Assembly (NCBI GenBank): GCA_016867335.1
Contig: VGJU01000008.1
Location: 1 to 35,563 of the forward strand
Direction: 5' to 3'
Length of the DNA: 35,563 nt
Source of the DNA: Candidatus Zixiibacteriota bacterium
GTDB taxonomy: Bacteria; JAAXHH01
Of the stretch, positions 8,914 to 16,863 are shown piece by piece (the first letter of the stretch is position 1; each line of letters begins with the position of its first letter). Below the pieces are notes generated by a model, which saw only the letters and a program-made list of their open reading frames with translations, was not told the origin of the DNA and searched no databases. Made by a program: the position numbers and the translations under genes.

Positions 8914-9180
8914 TCAGCCCACATTCCCGTTATTGCAGCCTGTCTGTTTAGCCTCCTGCTCCACAGTTCCCAGCAGACGCGCCGTCATTGTTGAACGGTA
9001 GTCAAAATGAGATTTAGCCAACGGCGAATAAAAAAGGTGTGGGCGATCCGGCCGAGGACACCGTACGGAATCGCATACTCAACCACGTCCCGCATCAGAA
9101 CCCCGCCCCCAGCTCCTGGAAGGATAGCGCATTTTTATGTTCTTCTGATATGAAATATCGCTCTTTCACCCTGCGGGATC
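8914..9180 (-). pseudogene. Decayed SRPBCC (START-like) ligand-binding protein
   Basis: Reading the minus strand from about 9180 to the TGA at 8914 recovers an SRPBCC-like C-terminus only by switching frame. One frame gives YFISEEHKNALSFQELGAG, then stops. The next gives MRDVVEYAIPYGVLGRIAH and FFIRRWLNLI. The third gives FDYRSTMTARLLGTVEQEA and runs to the stop. The VEY-P-G-LGR and FDYR signatures are typical of the family's C-terminal helix. The shifts fall in a GGGGGCGGGG run near 9101-9110 and a TTTT run near 9003-9006, so slippage mutations or homopolymer sequencing errors fit equally. The N-terminal half is not recognisable. SRPBCC genes often sit beside carotenoid or other lipid genes. 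Confidence 0.6.
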
Positions 9181-9231
9181 TACGGCTAATTCAGCGAAAA
9201 ATCTGTCTCATTAAATATAGGCACACAGGGA

Positions 9232-9254
9232 ATTTTAGAATGTGTATCCTCCGT
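9232..9254. repeat. 23-bp direct repeat, right copy
   Basis: Identical to 4494-4516. On the minus strand it still carries a GGAGG followed six bases later by ATT CTA AAA, but the frame then runs into a TGA after 16 codons. It therefore looks like the severed 5' end of the antiporter gene left on the ctaA side of the inserted carotenoid block. Confidence 0.85.
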
Positions 9255-9337
9255 CTCGGGGGTGCGTGGCCCCTTGATGTCGCCGCAGATGTAGCGGGGG
9301 ACCTTCTTCTCGATCTTCGGCTTCCCGTGTCTCGCCC

Positions 9338-10285
9338 TTACGGAGCCGTCGTCCTTGCCGGTTGCGCCCGAACGACCAGTATGGCGTATATCTGGATGCA
9401 AATCAACACCGAGGCCCCGGTCAGATGCAACACTTGCGCCGGTGGCGGCAGTCCGGCATACGCCAGCACGACGCCCAGCCCGATCTGAACGACGACACCG
9501 CCCAGCAGGATACGGCTAAGCTGTGATATCGGCCCGGTGATACGGCGTCGGTACATCTCGCGGAACAGCCATCCGGCCGCGATCAGTACCACCCAGGACG
9601 ACGAACGGTGGATATAATCGATAGGGCCTACCTTCGCCAGCCATTCGGAGCGTGGCAGTCCACCGGGATCCTTGATAAACGGGTCGATGCCCTCGCGTAC
9701 CTGCGTGCCGAGCACTGTCTGAATAACGGTAAGCGCAAAAAGCACCATGCAGAGCCAGTATGCTGTTTTTTTTGCTTCCGGCGGGAGACCGGCATCCGGC
9801 GCAGGGTACGCCATAAACACCGCATACAGCAAGACGCCGATCAGTACGATGGCCAGCAACATGTGCGCCGTTACCACCACCGGATGTAACTCGGAGCGTA
9901 CCACCTGCCCGCCCAGCCAGCCCTGAAAGGCCACCAGCACGACGCTGAATACCGCACACCAAAAAATACGCGGATGAACACGTCGATGCGGAAACGCAGC
10001 GATGGCCGTCCCCAGCACAAGAAAGCCGATCAACACGCCGACCATCCGGTTTAGGTACTCGGTCCACATTTTGACCGGGTTAAACTCCCGGACGTCGTAT
10101 CCTTTTGCCTCTACATAGGCCATATCCACTTCGGCAAGACTGGACGGCGGAAACCAGCACCCCCAGCATTTGGGCCAGTCCGGACACCCAAGTCCCGCAC
10201 CCGTAACCCGTACGAGACCGCCGATGGAGATAAGAACGACCGTGGCGAGCACCGTGATCAGCGCAATTTTTCGAAAAGCGTTCAT
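9338..10285 (-). CDS. ctaA: Heme A synthase (CtaA/COX15)
   Basis: Integral membrane enzyme that oxidises the heme O methyl to heme A for aa3-type cytochrome oxidases. It has 315 residues and about eight hydrophobic helices. GAGLGCPDWPKCWG near the N-terminus is the family's conserved cysteine-containing loop. The LHPVVVTAH, YIHRSSSW and VLHLTGAS segments hold heme-ligand-type histidines. The ExxH motif of the first helical bundle reads EYLN, so one classical histidine is replaced by asparagine. ATG at 10285 is chosen over GTG at 10321 because the first helix starts right after it. No oxidase subunit lies nearby. Its stop is 84 bases from the repeat, suggesting it once directly preceded the antiporter gene. 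Confidence 0.93.
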   Translation of the reverse strand: MNAFRKIALITVLATVVLISIGGLVRVTGAGLGCPDWPKCWGCWFPPSSLAEVDMAYVEAKGYDVREFNPVKMWTEYLNRMVGVLIGFLVLGTAIAAFPHRRVHPRIFWCAVFSVVLVAFQGWLGGQVVRSELHPVVVTAHMLLAIVLIGVLLYAVFMAYPAPDAGLPPEAKKTAYWLCMVLFALTVIQTVLGTQVREGIDPFIKDPGGLPRSEWLAKVGPIDYIHRSSSWVVLIAAGWLFREMYRRRITGPISQLSRILLGGVVVQIGLGVVLAYAGLPPPAQVLHLTGASVLICIQIYAILVVRAQPARTTAP

Positions 10286-10325
10286 GGAAGACCTGTGTAT
10301 GGGGTTGCTCGAACGTCCCACGCCG

Positions 10326-11072
10326 TTATGCGGATGGGAAATTCAACGGCGTTTTACCCCCGACACAGGGCGGACGCAGCAAGTCGCGCTGAAGATCGGT
10401 GGTCGCCTTTGCCCTAAGCGCTTCCAAATGGTCCAGACTGGCCCACGTGGAATGTCCGGGAGAATACTTGTACAATAGCGCACGCCGCCGGTTTTTTTTT
10501 GACATCCATGTTGTGGTCCCGTGTATGAGCGCCTCGGTAAAAATGAGCATATCTCCCGCGCGAAACGACGGATTGACCACAAGATGCGAATCGACCGGCG
10601 GAAGAAAATATCGGTTGGCCTTATGGCTTCCCGGCACGCAAATAAAGCCTCCGTCACCCGGATGGATGTCTTCGAGCGCATAGATGGCGACGATAAGACC
10701 GTTGTGCATCTTTCCGTCAAACCACTGATACTGGTGCTCGCCATGATCGGTACGCGGACCGCCGTGCAGGTTGGGCCGAGCAAGACCGCGCTCCACGGTT
10801 CCGGTATCCATTTGGAGACCGTAGGCGTGGTCGTAGCGCATCCAATCACCGATCATCTGACGCATGATGGAAAGTGTGCGCGGATGTGCCATCAATTCGA
10901 GAAAACAGGGATCCAAATCTATAAACCCAAAGCTAAAAGTGTCCTCCTTACCCAGCCGTTTTAGGTCTTCGTCGATGATCGCATTCATCCTGCGGACATC
11001 GTCCGGCGAGATAAGATCGCGATAGACGATCACACCGTTCAGGTCAAACTCGAAAAGTTCCGCCTCGGTCAT
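10326..11072 (-). CDS. Phytanoyl-CoA dioxygenase (PhyH) family protein 1
   Basis: Probable Fe(II)/2-oxoglutarate-dependent oxygenase of the PhyH family (248 residues). The core GDGGFICVPGSHKAN and the distal histidine region ALIHGTTTW plus RRRALLYKYSPGH are clear. The usual HxD metal pair is not: the region instead reads LHGGPRTDHGEHQYQW, so the first metal ligands are uncertain. ATG 11072 follows AGGAGG by six bases, a strong ribosome site. It is the last gene of the leftward catabolic arm, 37 bases after the second PhyH gene and 40 before ctaA. The substrate is unknown; bacterial members hydroxylate or demethylate diverse small molecules. Confidence 0.85.
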   Translation of the reverse strand: MTEAELFEFDLNGVIVYRDLISPDDVRRMNAIIDEDLKRLGKEDTFSFGFIDLDPCFLELMAHPRTLSIMRQMIGDWMRYDHAYGLQMDTGTVERGLARPNLHGGPRTDHGEHQYQWFDGKMHNGLIVAIYALEDIHPGDGGFICVPGSHKANRYFLPPVDSHLVVNPSFRAGDMLIFTEALIHGTTTWMSKKNRRRALLYKYSPGHSTWASLDHLEALRAKATTDLQRDLLRPPCVGGKTPLNFPSA

Positions 11073-11109
11073 ACCCTGCCTCCTGAGGATGCACTGTTTC
11101 CCAGCCTGT

Positions 11110-12009
11110 CTACCGGATGCCCCCATTTTCTTTGAGCTTTAGTTGCTCCTCATACCACGTTTTGACGGGAAGGTCTTCCTCGCGTGGACGCCAGTGCCGC
11201 GAAATCGGATGCACGGGATCGTCACCCATGTAATTCTTCGCGCCGCCGTTCAACTCGCCGAGCAACTGGAGTTGAACGGGCGTACACCGAGCCAGCAATT
11301 CAGGCGATTGATGCAGATAGTCCGCGGGGCGTATCCAGCGATGGTGATACCCGTAATACAGACATTTTCGGGTTTTTACGGACAGGTTGGGCGTCAGACA
11401 GTGCCACAGCGCGGTACGCCACAACATCGCCGTTCCGGGTTTGACGTTGACCTCGAAAATCCGCGCCGGATCGATCGGATGTTCGGGGTCGTGGATACGT
11501 TTGGGAGACATAAGATGACTGCCCCGCACCACGCATATCGCACCCGCATTATGCTCCGAAAGGTCGGTAAGATAGTACCCTACTTTGACCTCTACAAAAG
11601 GTACGGCTCCGTTGGTGACCGGGTATCCAAAATCGGGGCCGTCCGAATGCCATGGGAAAAAGCTGTCCTTTGCGCCGAGTGGCTGATTGGCAAACTCCGC
11701 CGGACAGGGCGGTCTCACATCCATGTGCGAGGTGCGTATCTGGATGTTGGGACCGATCGCATCTACCACCATGGGAAACAGTACGGGGTGATCGATCAGA
11801 CGGAACAGTTCCTCGTGATGCGCCAGCGCGTTGCGCACCTGAAACGCCGCATCCGGTGCGATGTTCTGCATCTTCCGGTATCGGGTGTCCAAGTCGTTTA
11901 CCACTCCGACCAGCCGGTCTACCGTGTCCGGTGTCAGGGCGTTTTCGACAAGGACAAAGCCGTCTTCGTCAAACTGTCGCTGCTGGGATTCCGTCAGGAC
12001 AAGAGACAT
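11110..12009 (-). CDS. Phytanoyl-CoA dioxygenase (PhyH) family protein 2
   Basis: Fe(II)/2-oxoglutarate oxygenase family protein of 299 residues. The iron triad is visible: H121 and D123 in PWHSDGPDFG, and H203 in LWHCLTPNLS. R214 in SVKTRKC is a candidate 2-oxoglutarate carboxylate anchor. VVRGSHLM is the conserved turn before the distal motif. The ATG at 12009 is preceded by AGGGG. It starts 9 bases after the enolase-superfamily gene stop, so the two are tightly linked in one operon. The four PhyH proteins here are clearly divergent from one another, which suggests separate steps or substrates rather than recent duplication. Confidence 0.88.
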   Translation of the reverse strand: MSLVLTESQQRQFDEDGFVLVENALTPDTVDRLVGVVNDLDTRYRKMQNIAPDAAFQVRNALAHHEELFRLIDHPVLFPMVVDAIGPNIQIRTSHMDVRPPCPAEFANQPLGAKDSFFPWHSDGPDFGYPVTNGAVPFVEVKVGYYLTDLSEHNAGAICVVRGSHLMSPKRIHDPEHPIDPARIFEVNVKPGTAMLWRTALWHCLTPNLSVKTRKCLYYGYHHRWIRPADYLHQSPELLARCTPVQLQLLGELNGGAKNYMGDDPVHPISRHWRPREEDLPVKTWYEEQLKLKENGGIR

Positions 12010-12018
12010 AAAAAACCC

Positions 12019-13281
12019 CTAACTCCACAGCCGGTCCCATGGGCGGTCCTCGTTCCATTCGTCCGTCGTTTCGAAGAAACCGGGTACAGCCGGGTTGATA
12101 TGCGCCCGGACCGCCTCTTCGTTGAGGTCGATACCCAGCCCTGGGGCTTCGGGTACGTCGATAAAACCTCGCTGACAAATCGGGTTGGGCAGTCCGGTGA
12201 CGATATCGTTCCACCAGGATGCGTCCACATAGTGGTGTTCGAGACACATAAAATTTTCCGTAGCGGCGGCGCAATGTACGCTGGCCATCTGTGCTACGGG
12301 CATGGCGGCCATGTGCATCGCCATGGCGATGCCGTGTTCCTGTGCGAGATCGCCGATGCGTTTGGTTTCGAGAATACCGCCGGAAGTGGCAAGATCGGGG
12401 TGGCAGACCGACAACGCCTTTTTCTCGAACAGGTCGATAAACCCTTCTTTGAGATAGATGTCCTCACCCGTACAGATCGGGGTGTCGCACGAGTTTTTGA
12501 GACGCACGTACTGATCGGTAAATTGCCAGGGAATCATGTCTTCGAGCCAGGCAAGATTGTATCGGTCCAGCGCTTTGGCCAGCCGTATGCAGTCTTCGAC
12601 ACCGATATGTCCGAAATGATCTGCCGCAAGGGGAATCTCGTAGCCTACGATACTGCGGACCGTGCCCACGTAGTCGGCCAGCATGGAGATCCCCTTGTCC
12701 GTCAGCCGAATCCCGGTAAACGGGTGCATCACCGAATAGGTGTCGAGCATGCCGGACGGGGCGGCAAGTGTCCCCGGTTCGCGCTGTACCAAGTCGATGC
12801 CTACGTCCATTTTGAGAAAAGTAAAACCTTCGTCCATACGCGCCTTTAGTCGTCGGCCCATTTCGTGCGGATCGGGTGAACTGGTCGTATCGCAGTAAAT
12901 ACGGATTTTGTCGCGGAATTTGCCCCCGGCAAGTTGATAGGCGGGGACCCCGTATGCCTTGCCGGCCAAATCCATGAGCGCCATTTCGACGCCGCAGACA
13001 CCGCCGCCCTGCCGCGCATGGTGACCAAACTGTTTGATCTTGCGAAACAGTTTGTCCACGTTGCAGGGGTTTTCACCAAGGAGACGGCTTTTGAGCATGA
13101 GCGCATACCGCTTGCTCGCGCCGTCCCTTACTTCGCCCAGACCGTAGATGTCCTGATTGGTGTACAGTTTGATGAGGTTGCAATTTCCGATGGTTACCGT
13201 CCGCATGTCGGTAATTTTGAGCTCGCTCGGTCTTGATGCGGTACGGAGGCCTGCTTCTGTGGAATGACTGGCTGTGGACAT
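12019..13281 (-). CDS. Mandelate racemase/muconate lactonizing (enolase) superfamily enzyme
   Basis: TIM-barrel enzyme that abstracts a proton alpha to a carboxylate; many members are sugar-acid dehydratases. It has 420 residues, normal for the family. The three Mg2+ ligands lie at the ends of successive strands: aspartate in LAADHFGH, glutamate in AWLEDMIPW and glutamate in ICTGEDIYL. FLKMDVG holds the second-strand lysine, and MAMHMAAMP supplies a histidine near the seventh strand. ATG 13281 follows GGGAG by five bases; a GTG six bases upstream is less likely. It sits between two PhyH genes, which fits breakdown of a hydroxy or sugar acid. The exact reaction is not predictable from the visible residues. 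Confidence 0.9.
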   Translation of the reverse strand: MSTASHSTEAGLRTASRPSELKITDMRTVTIGNCNLIKLYTNQDIYGLGEVRDGASKRYALMLKSRLLGENPCNVDKLFRKIKQFGHHARQGGGVCGVEMALMDLAGKAYGVPAYQLAGGKFRDKIRIYCDTTSSPDPHEMGRRLKARMDEGFTFLKMDVGIDLVQREPGTLAAPSGMLDTYSVMHPFTGIRLTDKGISMLADYVGTVRSIVGYEIPLAADHFGHIGVEDCIRLAKALDRYNLAWLEDMIPWQFTDQYVRLKNSCDTPICTGEDIYLKEGFIDLFEKKALSVCHPDLATSGGILETKRIGDLAQEHGIAMAMHMAAMPVAQMASVHCAAATENFMCLEHHYVDASWWNDIVTGLPNPICQRGFIDVPEAPGLGIDLNEEAVRAHINPAVPGFFETTDEWNEDRPWDRLWS

Positions 13282-13353
13282 GAACACTCCCTGAGGGTTT
13301 CTGGGTTGGTTCCCCGTTTAATCGGCGGTTGTATTGGGGGGTTGAACCTGCCC

Positions 13354-14199
13354 CTACGATCCGGGGGACCATGAGGCGGGTGGGGTGATCGGTCCGTGAT
13401 CCCACACGGTCGGGAAAAAATGCCCCTTCAATTCCTCGCCGGGTTTTACGGTCACCCGGTGCTCCATTATATGCGTGCGGTTGGGTTCGTACCGCGTCCA
13501 TCCCGGCATGTAGTGGACCGCAATGGCGGGTCTTCCTTTTTGGGAGGGATTGGTCGGGCTGCCGTGCCACGTCAGACAGTGATGAAACATGCACTCTCCC
13601 TTTTTGACTTCGCACGGCACGATTTCTATTTTTTCCCCTGTCGGGACAAGCGACAGATCGGGGGTAGGAGAAAAATCGTCCGGATTCGTGCCGATGGTTC
13701 CGCCTTTGTGTGGCCCCCACAGATGGCTACGGGCCACCATGCGCATACATCCGTTTTCCGTCGTGGCGTCGTCAAGCGCCACCCATGCGCTGATCAGGTC
13801 CGCCGGTTGGATGATGGGCCAGTACGGGTGATCCTGATGCCAGTCGGTCGTCCCGCCCCGGACCGGGGGCTTGTACTGGACCTGATCGTGCCACACGCGA
13901 AGCACGTCCGTGCCGATCAACTGTGTCGCCATCTCGCAGATTTGCGGGTGATACAGATGCGCGCGGAACATATCGTCAGCTTGCCATGTGTTCACGATTT
14001 GGATCACCACAGGCTTGTCGCGATCGTCTTCTCCACCACGCATATTGCGCACCGCTTCGGCCTTTCCGCGCGACGTACCCGCGATGACCTGCATCATGCG
14101 TTCAAGGAGCCGGTCGGCCTCCTCGTCGTTGTATACGCGGCCTACGTTCAAAAAACCCCGCTCTTTGAACTTTTCGATCTGTGTCTCGCTTAACCGCAT
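13354..14199 (-). CDS. Phytanoyl-CoA dioxygenase (PhyH) family protein 3
   Basis: Fe(II)/2-oxoglutarate oxygenase family protein of 281 residues. H121 and D123 in TDWHQDHPYW form the first part of the iron triad. H212 in LTWHGSPTNPS is the distal ligand, followed by KGRPAIAVHYMPGW. ATG 14199 is preferred to ATG 14205 because GGGAG lies at a workable distance only from the former. It is 18 bases from the beta-propeller gene's stop and 72 before the enolase-superfamily gene, on the same strand. Confidence 0.9.
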   Translation of the reverse strand: MRLSETQIEKFKERGFLNVGRVYNDEEADRLLERMMQVIAGTSRGKAEAVRNMRGGEDDRDKPVVIQIVNTWQADDMFRAHLYHPQICEMATQLIGTDVLRVWHDQVQYKPPVRGGTTDWHQDHPYWPIIQPADLISAWVALDDATTENGCMRMVARSHLWGPHKGGTIGTNPDDFSPTPDLSLVPTGEKIEIVPCEVKKGECMFHHCLTWHGSPTNPSQKGRPAIAVHYMPGWTRYEPNRTHIMEHRVTVKPGEELKGHFFPTVWDHGPITPPASWSPGS

Positions 14200-14217
14200 A
14201 ATCATTCTCCCTTGTGC

Positions 14218-15726
14218 TCAGCAAAAGCGAAAAGCATACATCCGCATAGCGCGTATCCGGATATGAAGACGCACCGAGCCGCGTGGAACGTCGTCACCGA
14301 TCATGGTTTCTCCCTGCCACATCACAGGCAGACCGGTTCCGTCTTCTCGAAGAGGTACGCAGTCTTCGAACGTATAACCGGGTAACGGCTGGTGCGTTAC
14401 GGATGAGAGCAACTGGACTCGGATTTCCGGATCGGGGCCGACTGGTTCGGCGTTTATGATTAGTCGATCTCCCATAAAGGAGATCGGACGGGTAGAAAAA
14501 TGTCCGCCTTCAGGGGCGCCTTCGATACCCGTGACGCGGTCGCGTTTGGTGGTAACACGCGAAACGCGGCTTTGCGGAGTATAGGAAAGAGTGATAGGAT
14601 GAGAGCCACCGTGCGGACCGTCACCACTTCGATAATATAGCGCCCAAGTGTCGGTATCGATGGGGACAATACCGGGGGCTGTGGAAATGATAAAACTGTC
14701 AAATGCGCCGGGTTCGCCAAGCGGGATAAATGTATCGCGGCACTGCCGCCCCCAGCGCCGGTTGTCTCGGCTTGTCAGCGCCTGTACCTCGAACGTGCCT
14801 TCGTAGTGACGATAAAAGCTGGGAAACAGGTAATGGGCATGGGGGGTGTCGGGATGACGGGCGTAACCGTTGTTGTAGATATCGGTGTTGAGTCCGTCTG
14901 TTTCGTCCGGTACAAGGGAGGGCTCGGAGCGGCTCCAGTTCCGAAAATTGTACGACTCCATTCGGGCCAGACTGCGGCCTCTGTGTTGCGGACGCACGCG
15001 AGTATCTCCATATTCGAGACCGCCAAAGTCGCAGGACGCCCGATGATACGCTACATAACGCTCCAACACCGAATCCCACATAGCGCAGTTTTGCGAGTCC
15101 GGGTAGCCCCCCGTAAAATCTTCGATATACCGTTTCCACCGGATCCCGTCGGGTGAATACGCGCCACGCAACGTGCCGGTCGTGCCATTGTGTTGCAACA
15201 AAAAGATCGACGGATCCTGCCAGTCGGCATACACCATTTTGTAGCGTTCCGCGTCCGATGCTGTCGGATCGACAAATACATTACCAAGTTCGGGGCTTAC
15301 ACCGCGAAATCCACCTTCGAACACTACGTTATTTGCCATGGCCCCGTCAACGGCAACTCGGTTTACCAGAGGTCGTTCGAAATGGAATCCATCCGAAGAC
15401 TCGGCATAGCTTACCCGCAAACCCCGCCGGTCGGCGTGCGCCGAATTGTACCACATCCGATAACGATTTTCTTCCCGAATCACACACAGCCACGCGGTTC
15501 CAGTCTCCCATGGCGCATCCGCATAAAACAGCGGCGAGCCGTGTTTGGTTACCCGCCCATTGGCAAATTTTATCCGATACGCCAGTTGATCCCACTGGGC
15601 ACGTCCGGCCATCACGAGAAAAAAATCGTCAAAAAGCAGTTGCCGCTCACTGCCTATGGAAACAGGCGGCTGAGGCCGCGTATCGCGTTCTCCGTGAACG
15701 TCGTACTCGATGGGAGCATGACTCAT
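14218..15726 (-). CDS. Beta-propeller glycosidase-like protein
   Basis: A 502-residue protein resembling five-bladed propeller glycoside hydrolases and related uncharacterised proteins (GH32/GH43-like). Blade repeats are suggested by recurring aromatic and aspartate patterns: ENRYRMWYNS, SYAESSDGFHFERP, YKMVYADW, AYSPDGIRWKRY, TSRDNRRWGR and WALYYRSGDG. The opening ERQLLFDDFFLV is common to this group. I see no secretion signal when starting at ATG 15726, and a TTG start 63 bases upstream would add an unconvincing leader. It heads the leftward arm next to the divergent regulatory gap. Catalytic residues cannot be assigned with confidence, so hydrolase activity is inference. Confidence 0.7.
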   Translation of the reverse strand: MSHAPIEYDVHGERDTRPQPPVSIGSERQLLFDDFFLVMAGRAQWDQLAYRIKFANGRVTKHGSPLFYADAPWETGTAWLCVIREENRYRMWYNSAHADRRGLRVSYAESSDGFHFERPLVNRVAVDGAMANNVVFEGGFRGVSPELGNVFVDPTASDAERYKMVYADWQDPSIFLLQHNGTTGTLRGAYSPDGIRWKRYIEDFTGGYPDSQNCAMWDSVLERYVAYHRASCDFGGLEYGDTRVRPQHRGRSLARMESYNFRNWSRSEPSLVPDETDGLNTDIYNNGYARHPDTPHAHYLFPSFYRHYEGTFEVQALTSRDNRRWGRQCRDTFIPLGEPGAFDSFIISTAPGIVPIDTDTWALYYRSGDGPHGGSHPITLSYTPQSRVSRVTTKRDRVTGIEGAPEGGHFSTRPISFMGDRLIINAEPVGPDPEIRVQLLSSVTHQPLPGYTFEDCVPLREDGTGLPVMWQGETMIGDDVPRGSVRLHIRIRAMRMYAFRFC

Positions 15727-16015
15727 GGCCGAGTTTCTTGTAAAGGTAAGAAAATAGGTTCCGAAGCAAACCGACGGCGGCGTATACAAAACCCGACCGC
15801 CCCCAAGACAATTTTGTCTATTCGCCCGTCATCCGGTCATTTTGAACGAAAAACTATGTCTCCCAATCCAAATTGTCAAGCCTTCTTCTCGGCTCAAATC
15901 GCTTGACGACGACGCACTCGAAACGTTATTTCCGGAACGGAAATTCCGGATAGCTAGTCCGCAAGATATGTCGCGGGCTTTTCGTAGATAAAATAAACCA
16001 AAGAAAGGAAGGACG
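15727..16015. promoter_or_regulatory. Divergent intergenic control region of the catabolic cluster
   Basis: This 289-base gap separates the two outward-reading arms and is the only sizeable gap in the cluster. It is AT-richer than its flanks. An inverted repeat lies at 15931-15950, and a TAAAAT box at 15989-15994 could be a -10 for the rightward arm. No coding sequence is convincing in it, and no regulator gene is adjacent. Confidence 0.5.
15931..15950. promoter_or_regulatory. Inverted repeat, candidate operator
   Basis: TCCGGAA at 15931-15937 and TTCCGGA at 15944-15950 form perfect 7-base arms with a 6-base spacer. An overlapping shorter palindrome, CGGAAATTCCG, occupies 15938-15948. The size and placement suit a dimeric repressor or activator site controlling both arms. 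The regulator is not in the window. Confidence 0.45.
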
Positions 16016-16825
16016 ATGACCGCCGCGTCCGGAACAGGCACGTTCGAAACGTTTGATGAAAACCGAACCGGGGAAATTGTTTCGGCTTTTCACCGCGACG
16101 GCTTTGTCCACATCCCGAACGTGCTTTCCGCCAAAGAGGTGGAGGCGCTCAAAAAGGCGGCGGACAGCGTATTTGCAGATCCACGCTGGAACGAAAACGA
16201 CAATCTGTACGGATTTGTAGCCGTGCGGTTGTTCGAAGCGGACCCGATTTTCGAATCCATGCTTACCCGCGAACCGATTATCGGACTGGTCGAACATATC
16301 CTCGGCAAAGACTGTCATCTAGTTGCCGAAAATCTGGTACGCAACGAACCCGGCAAAGCGATCGATTCGTTTCACGTAGACGATCTGTTGGTGTTTCCGC
16401 TTCCTCCGGAGATTCCGCGTTTCGATCCCCGCATCACCATGCCCGTTCATATCTTGACGGTTCAACTTCCGCTCACCGATATCCCCTCGATCGAGTACGG
16501 TCCAAGCGAATACGTGCCGGGCAGCCATTATTCAGGCAGAGAGCCAAATGATAAGCACCACCCGGTTTTTGAGGACACCCCCCCAGTTCCGGTCTTTTGC
16601 CGCGCCGGAGACATCTATCTGCACAACGGCCAGTGTTGGCATCGTGGTGCCCCCAACGGGTCGGACCGGACTCGGTATCTCTTTCAACTGGCCTATTCGC
16701 GGCGATGGGTTTCTCAGCGTTTTTATCCATTTGTCAACTACCGCTTGCCGGCGGAAGTGTATCACCGGGCGGACGAACGGCGTCGGCGGGTGCTGGGGTT
16801 TCATCCCAAAGGTGCGTACGGATAA
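16016..16825 (+). CDS. Phytanoyl-CoA dioxygenase (PhyH) family protein 4
   Basis: Fe(II)/2-oxoglutarate oxygenase family protein of 269 residues and the first gene of the rightward arm. H120 and D122 in DSFHVDDLLVF and H209 in QCWHRGAPNGSDRTRY complete the iron triad; the arginines after it could hold 2-oxoglutarate. The ATG at 16016 follows AAAGGAAGG by three or four bases, a strong though close ribosome site. The next gene, a Gfo/Idh/MocA dehydrogenase, begins 38 bases downstream. The oxygenase product could be the substrate of that dehydrogenase, but this is inference from order only. Confidence 0.9.
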   Translation: MTAASGTGTFETFDENRTGEIVSAFHRDGFVHIPNVLSAKEVEALKKAADSVFADPRWNENDNLYGFVAVRLFEADPIFESMLTREPIIGLVEHILGKDCHLVAENLVRNEPGKAIDSFHVDDLLVFPLPPEIPRFDPRITMPVHILTVQLPLTDIPSIEYGPSEYVPGSHYSGREPNDKHHPVFEDTPPVPVFCRAGDIYLHNGQCWHRGAPNGSDRTRYLFQLAYSRRWVSQRFYPFVNYRLPAEVYHRADERRRRVLGFHPKGAYG

Positions 16826-16863
16826 AACACGGTACGCCGTGTCTCCGAAAATGAAAGGTTTCC

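Noticed and set aside
9186-9401. Minus-strand open frame of 71 codons crossing the right repeat
   Set aside because: It overlaps the end of ctaA in another frame and reads through the repeat. GKPKIEKKVPRYICGDI looks protein-like, but I cannot match it to a family, and it has no ribosome site.
9039-9488. Plus-strand open frame of 149 codons between crtB and ctaA
   Set aside because: It overlaps the SRPBCC remnant, the repeat and the 3' end of ctaA on the other strand, and has no protein-like features.
11143-12849. Long plus-strand open frame of 568 codons
   Set aside because: It runs antisense through the second PhyH gene and the enolase-superfamily gene, both with full family motifs. The translation has no recognisable domain.
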